A DNA stretch of 64,000 nt, from NCBI GenBank assembly GCA_039090855.1, contig CM076996.1, positions 50,062,469-50,126,468 of the forward strand, read 5' to 3'. Under the pieces are notes generated by a model that worked only from the letters and a program-made list of their open reading frames with translations, had not been told where the DNA came from and ran no database searches. Of this stretch, positions 1-9,230 are shown piece after piece (the first letter of the stretch is position 1; every line of letters begins with the position of its first letter). Made by a program: the position numbers and the translations under genes. The stretch is from Macrothele yani (taxonomy: Eukaryota; Arthropoda; Arachnida; Araneae; Macrothelidae).

Positions 1-204
1 GAACGGTCAGAAGTCTGGCGGTCCGGAATCCCTTGCGGCTGAGAAGAACGGTCAGGAACGTCAGAAGTCTGGCGGTCCGGAAATCCCTGCTGCGGCTGAT
101 AGGAACGGTCAGGAGTCTGGCGGTCTGGAAATCCCTGCGGCTGAGAAGAACGGTCAGGAACGTCAGAAGTCTGGCGGTCCGGAAATCCCTGCTGCGGCTG
201 ATAG
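1..204 (-). repeat. Tandem repeat, alternating 45- and 57-bp units
   Basis: Four units of 45, 57, 45 and 57 bp (1-45, 46-102, 103-147, 148-204) form a 102-bp higher-order repeat. The 57-bp units have 12 extra bases. All lengths are multiples of three, and the minus-strand frame stays open through the array, giving alternating 15- and 19-residue units with the shared motif GFPDRQT. This fits expansion within coding sequence. The array may continue beyond the left edge. Confidence 0.85.
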
Positions 205-785
205 GAACGGGCTCCCCCAGGCTTTGGATATGAAGTCCCTTGATGCTGGGGCCCGTTGTGTCCTTCCAGTATCTTTTTGGAGAGACGTGTCTCCGGCCAC
301 ATCGCTTGTTTTCGTTTACGCCCACGGGGCATGATAGTAGTAGCAGGCATCGGCCCTGTTTGCCCTGAACGGAGGTTCCAGGGGCGAAACCCGGGCGGAT
401 GCAAAGATTTCTGCCTTCGTCGCTGTTGCGGCGAAGCAGATTGGGGAGACAAGTGTCGTTTGCGCCCAGCTTTTGGTGGTGCTGGACGGTGTGGCATATG
501 AAATGTTGGATTCATAACTGACAAATCCGAAATGTCCGACGCCTCTGAGTCGCTGCTATAATTCAGCGGTCGTGCAGGGCGATGTTTGGATTTGCCTATA
601 GGAATACTTTCCGATGAGGTATTCAAAGAAGAAGTATCCCGCGTTGGTGCAGAGTTAGCCGGAAACGGCGCAACAATAGTCTTGGCAATGGTTGGAGGGA
701 AAGGAACGATACTAGTATTCGACGAACGCGAATCGAGCCTTGGTCTCACGGGAGAATCAGGTTGCGGTTGTAGAAACTCGTCTGG
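1..785 (-). pseudogene. Pro/Ser/Gln-rich C-terminal tail of Gypsy pol, open at window edge
   Basis: On the minus strand a frame with no stop codon runs from about 785 to base 1 (about 260 codons). It overlaps the end of the integrase frame and differs from it by one frame. The shift is best placed in the C-rich run at about 785-795, where a homopolymer length change would join the two frames. The predicted product has an acidic serine stretch (SSDSEASDISDLS, about 505-545), basic patches (GRKRH near 450-465 and RGRKRK near 310-325) and then a 34-residue higher-order repeat. No known domain is recognised. It may be an extended integrase tail, or a separate ORF starting at the ATG at 495-497. 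No long ORF on the opposite strand looks like protein. Confidence 0.6.
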
Positions 786-1600
786 AGGGGGGAGGGTGAA
801 GGAAAAATCACTGGTGATTCGGCAAAAATGTTCGGTGGGTCGTCCACAATTTCTGGCGGTTGAACATGAGATATAGATTCTTGAGTCTGTGGAACAGAAG
901 GTTGAGTAGGATTGATAATGAACTCGATATCCCGTTCGTGATACTTGCGACATTGATCAACATGTACATATTGAAAATTGTTGTTCGGTTTCTCCAGAAC
1001 AATATTATTGTCAAAGACATTTGCCACCCGATATGGACCTTCGTAGCTGGGTGCAAATTTCTTCACTAAAGTATGCGAAACAGAAGACTGGAAGTGCGTT
1101 TCCACGAGAGTGAGATCTCCAACGACAAGATCTGGTTCCCTACGCCTAGAATTATAATATCGTGCTTGAGCCGCTTGTGCTCCTAGCATTGCAACACGAG
1201 CTTTTTCTGCCATAATGTGTACTGATTGCGGAGTTGGTCGCTGGTTTAATTCGTCGATAATCCCCGTTAAATTTTCAAAAGGGGTTTTAATTTTGCGACC
1301 CAGAAAAAGTTCTGCAGGAGTAATTTTAGTAGACTCGTGGACAGACGAGCGGAGGGCGAACGCAAAAAGTTCTAAATGGTCATCCCATCTTTCATGGTGG
1401 TCCATTACGAAAGTCGCAATCATTTTCACTAGCGTTCGGTTAACGCGTTCTGCAGGATTACTCTGGGGATGATATGGGGAAATGAATTTATGTTTAATGT
1501 GTAATCTCGCACACATTCTTTCAAAAATGTCAGAAATAAATTGAGGACCATTATCCGAAACTACTTTATTAGGTGCACCATATCTAGAAAAATACTTCAT
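746..1600 (-). pseudogene. Gypsy integrase, core C-terminal half and C-terminal domain
   Basis: This 284-residue frame continues the integrase begun in the 1584-4016 frame. It contains the second catalytic Asp (VSDNGPQF, about residues 14-21) and the catalytic Glu region (HPQSNPAERVNRT, about 44-56), so with the Asp upstream (SIDLLGP) it completes the DDE triad that joins cDNA to host DNA. A C-terminal segment with a beta-rich binding region (SYEGPYRVANVFDNN) follows. The start is arbitrary: the Met lies just inside the integrase core, after the frameshift at about 1600. The last residues run out of frame at the C-rich tract near 790. Family assignment is secure; function is unlikely because of the breaks. 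Confidence 0.88.
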
Positions 1601-4016
1601 TAACTAAGACATTACAAATAATCTCAACCGTAGCGGCTTTAATGGGAAAAACTTCAACCCATTTAGAAAAATTATCAGTTAGTACTAAAACATAACGAGC
1701 TTTATTTTTAACAGATAATGGATAAGGTCCCAATAAATCTATGGAAATAATATCAAATACATGAGAACTTGAACTAGATTTCAAGTGACCGGCCGGTCTT
1801 ACATTACGGTAATTATTAATCTGACACAAGTGACATGATTGAACGTATGCGAGCACACTTTGGTACATGCCAGGCCAATAGGCAACATCCCGCAATTTAC
1901 AACGGGTCTTGCGAATACCTAAATGGCCTGCAAGAGGTTTGTCATGAAATTCATTTAAAAGAGCCATTCTAAGGGTTCGCGGAATACATGGGCGAAACTC
2001 TGCCCTAGTAGTCCGATACTTTGTATAATAAAGAAGACCCTCTATTACTTCAAAATGTTGTGACCTTCCAGCCAGAGAAGGATCACTTTGTGGGGGCGAA
2101 CCCGCAAGCAAAAAATTGTAAATATCCCCAAAATCTGGATCATTTAATAATTCTGCCATTATCTGCTCTCTGGATGTGATATCAGCTATCAGAAGTAAAG
2201 GCTGACATCCAGGAGTAGTTTCGGTGGGGACCCCACTAATCGGAACGCGAGATAATGCGTCCGGTAATTGATTCTTATGACCTGGCTGATACGAAATTTT
2301 GATATTGCTCTCTTGTAACTTCAGAGCCCACTTCATAAGTCTTTGAGATAGGTGTTTAGCAGAATTCAAATACTGAAGGGCAGAATGATCCGTAATTATG
2401 TTAACTGTCAATTCGTTAAGATAACATTGAAATTTATTCAGTGCATACACAACAGCAAGACATTCACGTTCCGTAGCTGAATAATTGCGTTCAGCTTTGG
2501 CTAAAGTACGAGACGCAAAAGCTATTGGATGCCCAGCTTGTGACAAAACGCAACCAAGACCAACTCCGGATGCATCAGTATAAATATCAAATTCTTTAGA
2601 ATGATCCGGGAAAGCCAACACCGGAGGCTGAGTCAATGCAGACTTCAGTGTTTCGAATGCAGCGTTAGCTTCAGGTGTCCAAATAAACTTCTTGTATTTA
2701 CGCTTTAAAGCATACAATGGCTCACATATTGTAGCATAAGCGGGGACGAACTGCTGATACCATCCGGTCATTCCCAGAAAGCGGGATAGTTCTTTTGCTG
2801 TTTTAGGCCGAGGAAAGTCAGCAATAGGCCTAATTTTTTCATTATCAGTGAATAAGCCGTGGGGAGTAATTTTCAACCCCAGATATACAATCTCGTCCCT
2901 CGCTATCTGGCATTTACTAGGTTTTAACGTCAAGCCAGCATTGTATATAAGTTGGAACACCTGTTTGAGCAGAGAAAGGTGCTCGTCAAAAGTCTCTGAT
3001 GTGATAATAATATCATCCAAATAGACATGCACATGTGGACCCAGGACAGGTCTGAGAACCGTGTCCATAAGCTTTTGGAAAGTAGCAGGTGCAGAAGCTA
3101 AACCAAAAGGCATACGTAAATATTCATAGGCCCCAAAAGGAGTCACAAAGCCTGTTTTATCGACCGAGTCCGGATGTACTGCCACCTGCCAATATCCACT
3201 CGCCAAATCCAAAGTTGACATCCATTTGGTTGACGACAAGTCATTTAGAATATGTGACATGACAGGTAGGGGATAATTGATTGTTTTTGTGACTTGGTTG
3301 AGTTTGCGAAAATCTGTCACGAAACGAAATTCATTTGGTTGTTTCTTTGGAACCAAGAAGGCAGGAGCCGCCCAGGCGCTTGTTGATTCCCTGATTATGC
3401 CCTGCCTAATCATTTCCGCAATTTGACGTTGCATTTCCTGTTTTTTATGTGGAGCACAAGGGTAAGGTTTTGTCGCAATGGGTTTCGAACCATCAGTGTC
3501 AATAACATGATAAACCACCTGTGTGAAACCAGGTTGATCCGAAAATAAACCAGGGCTTTCCTGTAAAAGGAGAGAAAGCTGGTCTCGTTGCCCCTCATTC
3601 AATTGGTCACTCAACAATAAACTCGTAATATCTACAGGAACCGTCGGAATCATTTCGACAGGTTCCGGAAAGGAAATCACATGTTGTACAAAATTCAAAG
3701 TTATTTGAAACTTGTTAATAAAGTCCATACCCATGAGACATTTCACGGGTAGCTCGTCTATAAGCAGGAAAGAATGTGTAAACCGAGCTTTACCCAGCCC
3801 TAAAGATAATGTGACAGTTCCTGCGATACTGAAGATTTCGTTATTTGCACCTCGCAAATACTGCGTTGCAGGCTGAACATGTATTGCAGAAAAAACATCA
3901 GTGCAAAACTTTGTATTTAGGGCTGATATCTCAGACCCAGTGTCGAACTTTGTCTCGACAATAATGTCTTCAAGTGTCAAGAATACATCAGGCAACTGAG
4001 GAGTTTGAACAGTCAC
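1584..4016 (-). CDS. Gypsy pol: aspartic protease, RT, RNase H, integrase N-terminal part
   Basis: An 810-residue frame. Near the N-terminus is the retropepsin active site (DTGSE, about residue 26). The reverse transcriptase follows, with the catalytic YLDD box (VHVYLDDIIITS) and the LPVKCLMGMDF-type linker before it. RNase H begins at FDIYTDASG, with the usual ATEREC and ITDHSAL motifs. Integrase then starts with its HHCC zinc-binding region (HLGIRKTRC...CHLC) and the first catalytic Asp (SIDLLGP). The frame ends at a stop near 1584 and continues in another frame in the 746-1600 ORF, so there is one frameshift inside the integrase core. Gag lies just upstream, separated by about 70 bases. 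The enzymes would copy the element's RNA and integrate the cDNA. Confidence 0.93.
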   Translation of the reverse strand: MTVQTPQLPDVFLTLEDIIVETKFDTGSEISALNTKFCTDVFSAIHVQPATQYLRGANNEIFSIAGTVTLSLGLGKARFTHSFLLIDELPVKCLMGMDFINKFQITLNFVQHVISFPEPVEMIPTVPVDITSLLLSDQLNEGQRDQLSLLLQESPGLFSDQPGFTQVVYHVIDTDGSKPIATKPYPCAPHKKQEMQRQIAEMIRQGIIRESTSAWAAPAFLVPKKQPNEFRFVTDFRKLNQVTKTINYPLPVMSHILNDLSSTKWMSTLDLASGYWQVAVHPDSVDKTGFVTPFGAYEYLRMPFGLASAPATFQKLMDTVLRPVLGPHVHVYLDDIIITSETFDEHLSLLKQVFQLIYNAGLTLKPSKCQIARDEIVYLGLKITPHGLFTDNEKIRPIADFPRPKTAKELSRFLGMTGWYQQFVPAYATICEPLYALKRKYKKFIWTPEANAAFETLKSALTQPPVLAFPDHSKEFDIYTDASGVGLGCVLSQAGHPIAFASRTLAKAERNYSATERECLAVVYALNKFQCYLNELTVNIITDHSALQYLNSAKHLSQRLMKWALKLQESNIKISYQPGHKNQLPDALSRVPISGVPTETTPGCQPLLLIADITSREQIMAELLNDPDFGDIYNFLLAGSPPQSDPSLAGRSQHFEVIEGLLYYTKYRTTRAEFRPCIPRTLRMALLNEFHDKPLAGHLGIRKTRCKLRDVAYWPGMYQSVLAYVQSCHLCQINNYRNVRPAGHLKSSSSSHVFDIISIDLLGPYPLSVKNKARYVLVLTDNFSKWVEVFPIKAATVEIICNVLVNEVFF

Positions 4017-4089
4017 TAATACTGTTTTAGGGTCAGGATGTTTGGTATCAGGAAGCAGGACCGACCCTTCGTCTACTTCCTGTGGAAGT

Positions 4090-5244
4090 TTAAAGGAATT
4101 CTGGTGGTGTTATCATGTGGTCGGAAACCTCGACCCTGCCGGGTATCGGGAAAATTTTCACGATAAGGAAAATTGCGTGCACCCTGCGTCGGGAACTCCG
4201 CGTGTCTGTTGAGATTTTCATTTTCGTTACGTCTGCCCTCAGCACGGGCAGAAAAATTATTATTGCCCTGAGCATGATAACGTTCCGAATGCTGCTGAGT
4301 GGAACGGGGTCGACCGGGATATCGTCATACTGTGCATTATGACGATATCCCGAAGCTTGCTCCGAAACTCGCTGCTGGTTCGCCACTCTTCTGTGTGGTG
4401 GAACGTATGAAGCTTGGGTGGGCACGTGTGTATGCTCGCGCTGAAAGTTTTGTCTATTATGCCGCTGAGGGTTTTCGGAATAAGCCTCGCGGGGTGCCCG
4501 AGCATGGTGAGTTGCAGCATGTTTGCCATGTCGCTCTTCATACGTGCGTATGAGGCGAAGGCATTCATGAATAGTGGTAGGGTGTCGAACCTCCAGAAAA
4601 TCTTGCAAGAATGGGTCGAGCTGCTGTACGAGGGTATCCAACATGTCAACATGACTGGCATGTGGATCCCATAGATTATATAGGCGTGTAGTTTCCAACG
4701 CAAATGCAACAGGGCTATCATTGGGACCCTGCTGACGAGAAAACAGCTGTTGAGCAAGGCTAGCTCGACTGAGGCCGAAAGGAAAGACCTCCAAGAATTC
4801 TGCACGGAAATTCTCATAATGAGAATCCGGGTTCGATCCTCGCCACTGCCGATACCAGGTCTTGGCGGTATCTCTCAAGCAAGTTCCGGCAATTTGGACC
4901 TTGCAGTCTTCCGGAATATTATATAAATCAAAATGATCTTCCAGATCTTCAAGGAACTTTAAAGACCCCTCCAAACCATTGAAATGAATTGTTCCTGCAT
5001 GCGGCACGAAATGGGCAAGCATTCTGCTTCGCTGAGAGGATTGCACTCCCTCAGGTACGACCCGCGACTCAGAGTGATAAGAAGCTGGTGCATTACGAGA
5101 TGGTGAAGAATGCTTGGGTATGTGTAGATTATTCATATCCAAGTCAGAGCCACAGGCTTCGTACAAATTGTCCAAACAAACACCATTACCCTCGAGACTT
5201 GCCGGAAGGTGGAAATTTGCAGTTGTCTCAGGTAAGGAAGCCAT
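4090..5244 (-). CDS. Gypsy gag-like structural protein
   Basis: A 384-residue frame starting 48 bases downstream of the 5' LTR, with a first ATG (MASLPETT). The middle (about residues 85-240) has the retrotransposon gag signature of an aromatic- and acid-rich capsid region: LEDHFDLYNIPEDCKVQIA, then TAKTWYRQW, then FRAEFLEVFP. The C-terminal part is Arg/Gln/Asn-rich, as in nucleocapsid regions, but has no CCHC zinc knuckle. From about residue 315 the composition changes abruptly to hydrophobic and basic residues, while a neighbouring frame stays polar, which suggests a frameshift near 4300. A perfect 14-bp inverted repeat lies close by (4316-4351). The product would form the virus-like particle. 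Confidence 0.85.
   Translation of the reverse strand: MASLPETTANFHLPASLEGNGVCLDNLYEACGSDLDMNNLHIPKHSSPSRNAPASYHSESRVVPEGVQSSQRSRMLAHFVPHAGTIHFNGLEGSLKFLEDLEDHFDLYNIPEDCKVQIAGTCLRDTAKTWYRQWRGSNPDSHYENFRAEFLEVFPFGLSRASLAQQLFSRQQGPNDSPVAFALETTRLYNLWDPHASHVDMLDTLVQQLDPFLQDFLEVRHPTTIHECLRLIRTYEERHGKHAATHHARAPREAYSENPQRHNRQNFQREHTHVPTQASYVPPHRRVANQQRVSEQASGYRHNAQYDDIPVDPVPLSSIRNVIMLRAIIIFLPVLRADVTKMKISTDTRSSRRRVHAIFLIVKIFPIPGRVEVSDHMITPPEFL
4316..4351. repeat. Perfect 14-bp inverted repeat in gag
   Basis: Arms 4316-4329 (GGGATATCGTCATA) and 4338-4351 are exact reverse complements around an 8-base loop. The site is next to the apparent gag frameshift, as expected if a short template switch during reverse transcription or repair created it. 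Confidence 0.75.
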
Positions 5245-5273
5245 GGGTAATAATAGTCAGGATCTCGTGTTCG

Positions 5274-5291
5274 AGAAAAGTTCGGGCGCCA
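5274..5291 (-). other. Primer-binding site of the Gypsy element
   Basis: On the minus strand, directly after the LTR, TGGCGCCCGAACTTTTCT begins with the TGGCGCC start typical of tRNA-primed retroelements. The first 12 bases match the type used with tRNA-Lys; the following bases do not allow a firm tRNA assignment. Confidence 0.75.
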
Positions 5292-5528
5292 ATTATAATG
5301 AATTAGCTTTAATACTCTTTTTGCTAAGCTAATTATTATGAATGAATAATGCTCTAAGCTTCAAAATAATGAATTCCCAAAAGGGTGTTGTTACTCGTTA
5401 ATTATGAACTTAAACAAAGTCTCAACGCTGGTTATTTATATTAAGTAATCAAAGTCATAAACCTAACAGCCAGACAGAGGTCTGACAAAACTAAGAATTG
5501 AGAAAGACTGAACTTACAGAACAACTTG

Positions 5529-5534
5529 TTTATT
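5529..5534 (-). promoter_or_regulatory. Candidate polyadenylation signal in the LTR
   Basis: AATAAA on the minus strand, about 160 bp downstream of the candidate TATA box. This spacing would place it within R/U5 of the LTR. It is a short motif with contextual support only. Confidence 0.45.
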
Positions 5535-5693
5535 ATGAAGACTCCTGGTCAACTAAGGCACTCATATATCACTACTACATAACAACACAACTCCAACGCA
5601 ACAACACAACTACAACGCAACCAACACAACCCTCAACTCCAACGCAACAACTACACACAACGCCACAACACAACTCTTCTCGATGAACGCGCC

Positions 5694-5699
5694 TATATA
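5694..5699 (-). promoter_or_regulatory. Candidate TATA box in the LTR
   Basis: TATATA on the minus strand, about 155 bp into the LTR, in a GC-richer context. The position suits an LTR promoter that drives the genomic RNA. Confidence 0.5.
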
Positions 5700-5993
5700 C
5701 GAGCTACCACCACGTCATGACTTACACTCATTGCCAGATCTCATTCAGCGGGTGAAATAATATTCCGTTCAGTAGGAAGATAATTTACATAGTAAAATAA
5801 AATAACCAGAGATAGTAAAATCAAAAGGAAAGTGAATATAGAGTATACGTTACACTATTTTTGAAAATATCAAAGGAATTGACAGAAAAAGAATGGCATG
5901 ATTTTTGCGCAGAACTAGCGCATGTTATCCACTTGAATATCATCATCAGCAACAATTATCATTCCACTGCCTGATGAAGGGCTCCCCAAAGCC

Positions 5994-6640
5994 TCATTCA
6001 CTGCTTTTCAAAATCACACCAGCATGCTTTTGAATTTCATTCACCCATTTCCCATGATTTCTCTTCCGGGTCTTTTCCGGTCCCTGAGCATCCATCCAGT
6101 CTACTATTTTAATTGTCCAACGGTGGTCAGTTCCTTTAGCAATATGTACAGCCTGTTGCCATTTCAGGGAGTTTATCTTGATCATGATGTCATCAACTCC
6201 CTCGGTTTTCCTGATACACGAGTTCCTCTTCCTATCCTTCCTGGTTATGCAAACTACTGAATCAAGCATCTCTCCATGCTTGTTTCAGTAGTTTGCAGCT
6301 TCCGGATGTCGTTTTCTATTAAGGCCCATGTTTCTGATCCATGAGTAAGAACTGGGAGGATGCATTGATTAAACACTTTTCTTCTAAGACATAATGGTAA
6401 ATTCCTCTTGAAAATTTTACTGTTTCTTCCGAAATCTCCCCAGCCAAGTTTTATACGCCTATTTATTTCTTCTTCGGTGTGGCCCTAACTTGAAATCTAT
6501 TGTCCGAGGTAAATGCATGCATCGGCTGCTTGCCCTATCAGCTTCCAAATCTTCAGTTTTACCTGAATATATGGAGTTTGAAATATGTTGCACTAGGATA
6601 AATGCTAATTTGTAATGATGAAGCCACATAATGTTGTTTT
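5994..6640 (-). pseudogene. Non-LTR retrotransposon (LINE) ORF2 C-terminal fragment
   Basis: On the minus strand the 91-residue frame 5994-6269 has the layout seen at the C-terminal end of arthropod LINE polyproteins: a basic segment, then LKWQQAVHIAKGTDHRW, a Trp-rich stretch and an RKRNHGKW segment. Upstream on the same strand (6270-6500), broken frames give RRRIKLGW-like and SSQFLLMDQKHG-like pieces corresponding to the preceding part of these proteins. There is no RT catalytic core here, so only the 3' part is present. The clade is uncertain. The fragment sits between the Gypsy LTR and the Penelope element. Confidence 0.65.
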
Positions 6641-6791
6641 CTTGTACATTCTTGTATACCGCCTGGTTTTCTCCAATTGAATTTGTTTTCATACGAATTC
6701 TTCAATACCGCCTCATTTTCTCGAACTGAACTTTTACGCTGGTTTTGATAAACTAAATAAACACGCATAAGTATGAAAAGTTACTCTTATT

Positions 6792-6978
6792 AATGTTCAA
6801 GAAACGCATATAGCGTATTAAATCAGTTTATTTCCTGTGGTGTAGTAATCACAGAGATTCGCCAACCTTTCGCACTCCACTGGGATGCTTTTTCAAGTCA
6901 ACGTTAGACATAAAAATGCAGGCAATTGCAACAGATAAGGAACAAAGATGATTTTTGAAAGTAACGTGGGTGATATCA
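6792..6978 (-). repeat. Left LTR-like direct repeat of the PLE
   Basis: 187 bp, nearly identical to 9671-9857 in the same orientation. On the minus strand it contains a small hairpin (CTCC...GGAG type) followed by GTGCGAAAGG. PLE terminal repeats are known to carry hammerhead ribozymes; the CUGAUGA core box is not intact here, so a ribozyme is not called. Confidence 0.85.
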
Positions 6979-7159
6979 CCAGCGTATTTCGTGAAATGTT
7001 TTTAGCACGTAATTACACGGTGCGCGGCGACGGGTTCCCGTCTTTTAATAACGCATGCCAAACCATTGGTAGTTAAGTAGAGATCATGTCATTGCACGCT
7101 ACTTTGTTGCAGAGGATTTCGACAGTTTCCCTGATGGCAGTCTCTTTAAAGTTAGTGTA

Positions 7160-8269
7160 AGTGGCAATTCTTCTAATATTATTCCATACTGGAGTGGCCG
7201 ATGAATGCATGACATCTCTGGCGAGGGCTGTATTCTGCATGTCCTGGTTGACACTTTACACGTGTTCTTTACATCTAGTGTCCAAGAATCGCTTTGTCAT
7301 TCCGATATATACTGTATCTTTTCCGTGTTGTCAGGATATACCAAAGGGTATAGCGTACACACCCGCCTTTTCTTTTTCACACTGTCTCTCCTTGCAGCTT
7401 GATACTATATGTGATAATGGGGTCGGGGACTTCATTGCTATTAATATTTTGTATTTACGTAACAAATTCTTTAACCAATATGCAAAGTCTGGGATATATG
7501 AGATGGATCCTGCGTACTTCATTGCCTTACTAGGTGATTTTGTTTCTGCTGACATTATACAATTTTTTACAGTTCTATGTATTCTGTCTATTTCATCCCT
7601 CTTATATACAGCCTTTAGACCTTTGCTATAAATATTATCAATTTCTTTGTTATTTAGGTAGTCGGGGTGGCATACGTTATACGCTCTATAAAACCATGCT
7701 CTAAACGCAGAAAGTTTGTACTCTTTTGGGCAGTGTGAATCAGGAGGGACAAGGTTCGGTACTGCGGTCGGTTTATAATAAACGTTAAAATCGAAGCTGG
7801 ATGTTCTATTTCTTCTGAGCGCGACGTCAAGATAATTCAACGTTCCATCCACTTCAAGCTCCATGGTGAACTTTATCGTATTATGTAGACTGTTTATCTT
7901 ATGCATGAAATCTTTTAATTCGTCTATTCCATGTTCCCATATGAAGAATATATCGTCAGCGTAGCGGATCCACACTCGGGGTTTCTTGATACACTTTAGA
8001 AAGATGAGATCTTCTAGCGGTCTAAGTACTGCTTTAGCTAGTACTGCTGATAGAGGGGAACCCATCAGTGCCCCTTTTGTTTGTTTGTAGATGTCACCAT
8101 CCAATTTGAAATAGTTGTGGTTAGTAACTAGATTTAAGGCACCGATAATTTTCTTTATTTGGGTTGGTGTGAATAATTCACGGGAAGTGACGATTATTTC
8201 TTCAAGGTTTCCAACAGCCTCTGGTATAGATATAGACGGATATAAAGACACTATGTCGAAACTTTCCAT
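7160..8269 (-). pseudogene. PLE reverse transcriptase (C-terminal part) and GIY-YIG endonuclease remnant
   Basis: The frame 8269-7331 (312 residues) starts in the RT palm (FDIVSLYPSIS), carries the catalytic box RYADDIFFIW and continues through the thumb (LNYLDVALRR). It ends at the first half of a GIY-YIG nuclease (AGVYAIPFG). A frameshift follows; the second half (YSIYIGMTKRFLDTRC, with the YIG motif) lies in another frame at about 7250-7310, with a further in-frame stop. PLEs use this RT and endonuclease for target-primed insertion. The N-terminal RT segment is upstream, separated by the SINE. Not functional as it stands. Confidence 0.88.
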
Positions 8270-8291
8270 TATATCATTGTCAAATATATTC

Positions 8292-8503
8292 GCCGCCCCG
8301 GTGGCGCAGTGGTCTAAGGCGCTGGCCTCTGATCATTCGTCCGTAAGGGGTCCGGGTTCGAATCCCGGTGAGGCATGGATGTTGTGTTTGTCTTACGGCA
8401 CTGGCTCTCTCCCTTCCCTGGAACCAGTGACCCTAAATTAGGGACGGGCGACTGCTTATAGTCCATTGAGTTGCTCACGGTGGTCGTTAAACCTCCACTA
8501 AAA
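8292..8503 (+). mobile_element. tRNA-derived SINE (family S) inside PLE
   Basis: The head resembles a tRNA with an A-box (TGGCGCAGTGG) and B-box (GGTTCGAATCC). The body ends GTCGTTAAACCTCC and is followed by an A-rich tail. A 10-bp target-site duplication, AAATATATTC (8282-8291 and 8504-8513), flanks it. Being inserted in the PLE reverse transcriptase, it is younger than that element. Confidence 0.93.
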
Positions 8504-9055
8504 AAATATATTCAACTTTCTTGCGCGCTCCACAAATTCCTTTGTTGACTTGATTACGTAATCGGAGTTTTTTAAACGTTGAGATAAGAATACAGCTAGG
8601 GATTTTTCTAACATGTATGTAGAAGATTTGTTTTTCGCAACTATAGATCTAAGGGCAGATCCGGGTTTATGATTCTTTAGCCGTCCAAAGAGTGGTGGAA
8701 TTGTAGGGCCCGGAGGAAGTTTTGCTTGATTTTTTATAGTTTCCGGTAAATCTTCGTCACTGGCTAGAGCTTGAACTTTCCGTACTATACTAATCAAAGG
8801 ATTCTTCGACTGTAGAATTGAGTCCGACTGGTCAGCAAATTATTTAAGTTTTCGAATATAATCAGACCTGTTCATAATGGCAATCTGATTCGACTTGTCT
8901 GTTAGGGTAATTGATATTCTAGAATCATTACGAAGGTTTTCTAAAATTGTTTTAATCTGATTGTCACTTTTCTTGATGTTGCTTTTTCCGTTATTCCTCC
9001 TTTTAAAATTCACTAGACTGCTTCTTAATTTCGATACCGCTAAACATCTGGTCAT
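8498..9055 (-). pseudogene. PLE reverse transcriptase, N-terminal part, split by SINE
   Basis: Two short frames (9055-8840 and 8797-8498) belong to the same RT. The first has DSRISITLTDKSNQIAIM, and the second has the PLE fingers region PPLFGRLKNHKPG followed by an AVFLSQRLKNSDYVIKST stretch that leads into the palm in 7331-8269. A stop or frameshift separates them near 8830, and the SINE at 8292-8503 interrupts the join to the palm. The order matches Penelope RTs. Confidence 0.8.
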
Positions 9056-9230
9056 ATCACGATCTTCTGCTGGAACTTGGGAAATTATACTTTCTACCTC
9101 AGATATTAGCTGCTTAATTTTAAGCTACGATTGAGGGCAATATTTTGGTCCGCGCTCCAAAACTTTTCACTTGTTCCTCTGTTATTTGTACTGTTGATTC
9201 ATTTACGAATGGGACTTTATAATTATTGGT

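Larger units (their letters stand above)
1..5854 (-). mobile_element. Ty3/Gypsy LTR retrotransposon, 3' end outside window
   Basis: A minus-strand LTR retrotransposon read from right to left: 5' LTR (5292-5854), primer-binding site, gag (5244-4090), and pol in the order protease, reverse transcriptase, RNase H, integrase (4016 down to about 785), then a repetitive C-terminal tail that is still open at base 1. The domain order and the RT and integrase sequences are those of Ty3/Gypsy (Metaviridae). No second LTR is visible, so the 3' LTR lies beyond the left edge or is lost. Coding is broken near 4300, 1600 and 790, so this copy is probably inactive. The clade within Gypsy cannot be fixed from the sequence alone. 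Confidence 0.9.
5292..5854 (-). repeat. 5' LTR of the Gypsy element
   Basis: The inner edge is fixed by the primer-binding site at 5291. The outer edge is the TG at 5854-5853 (minus strand TGTAACGTATACTC), giving about 563 bp. Inside is a run rich in CAACA motifs (about 5580-5680). The second LTR is not in the window, so the outer border rests on the TG start and could be off by some bases. Confidence 0.75.

Noticed and set aside
256..501. Plus-strand frame of 81 codons near the left edge
   Set aside because: It overlaps, in antisense, the long minus-strand frame that continues Gypsy pol, which has far more protein-like composition.
1..745. Search for the 3' LTR of the Gypsy element
   Set aside because: Neither TGTAACGTATACTC nor any stretch of the 5' LTR recurs in 1-745, so no 3' LTR is called inside the window.
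5971..6000. CTGATGAAGGGCTCCCCAAA as a hammerhead core
   Set aside because: Only one conserved box is present, with no matching GAAA box or flanking stems.
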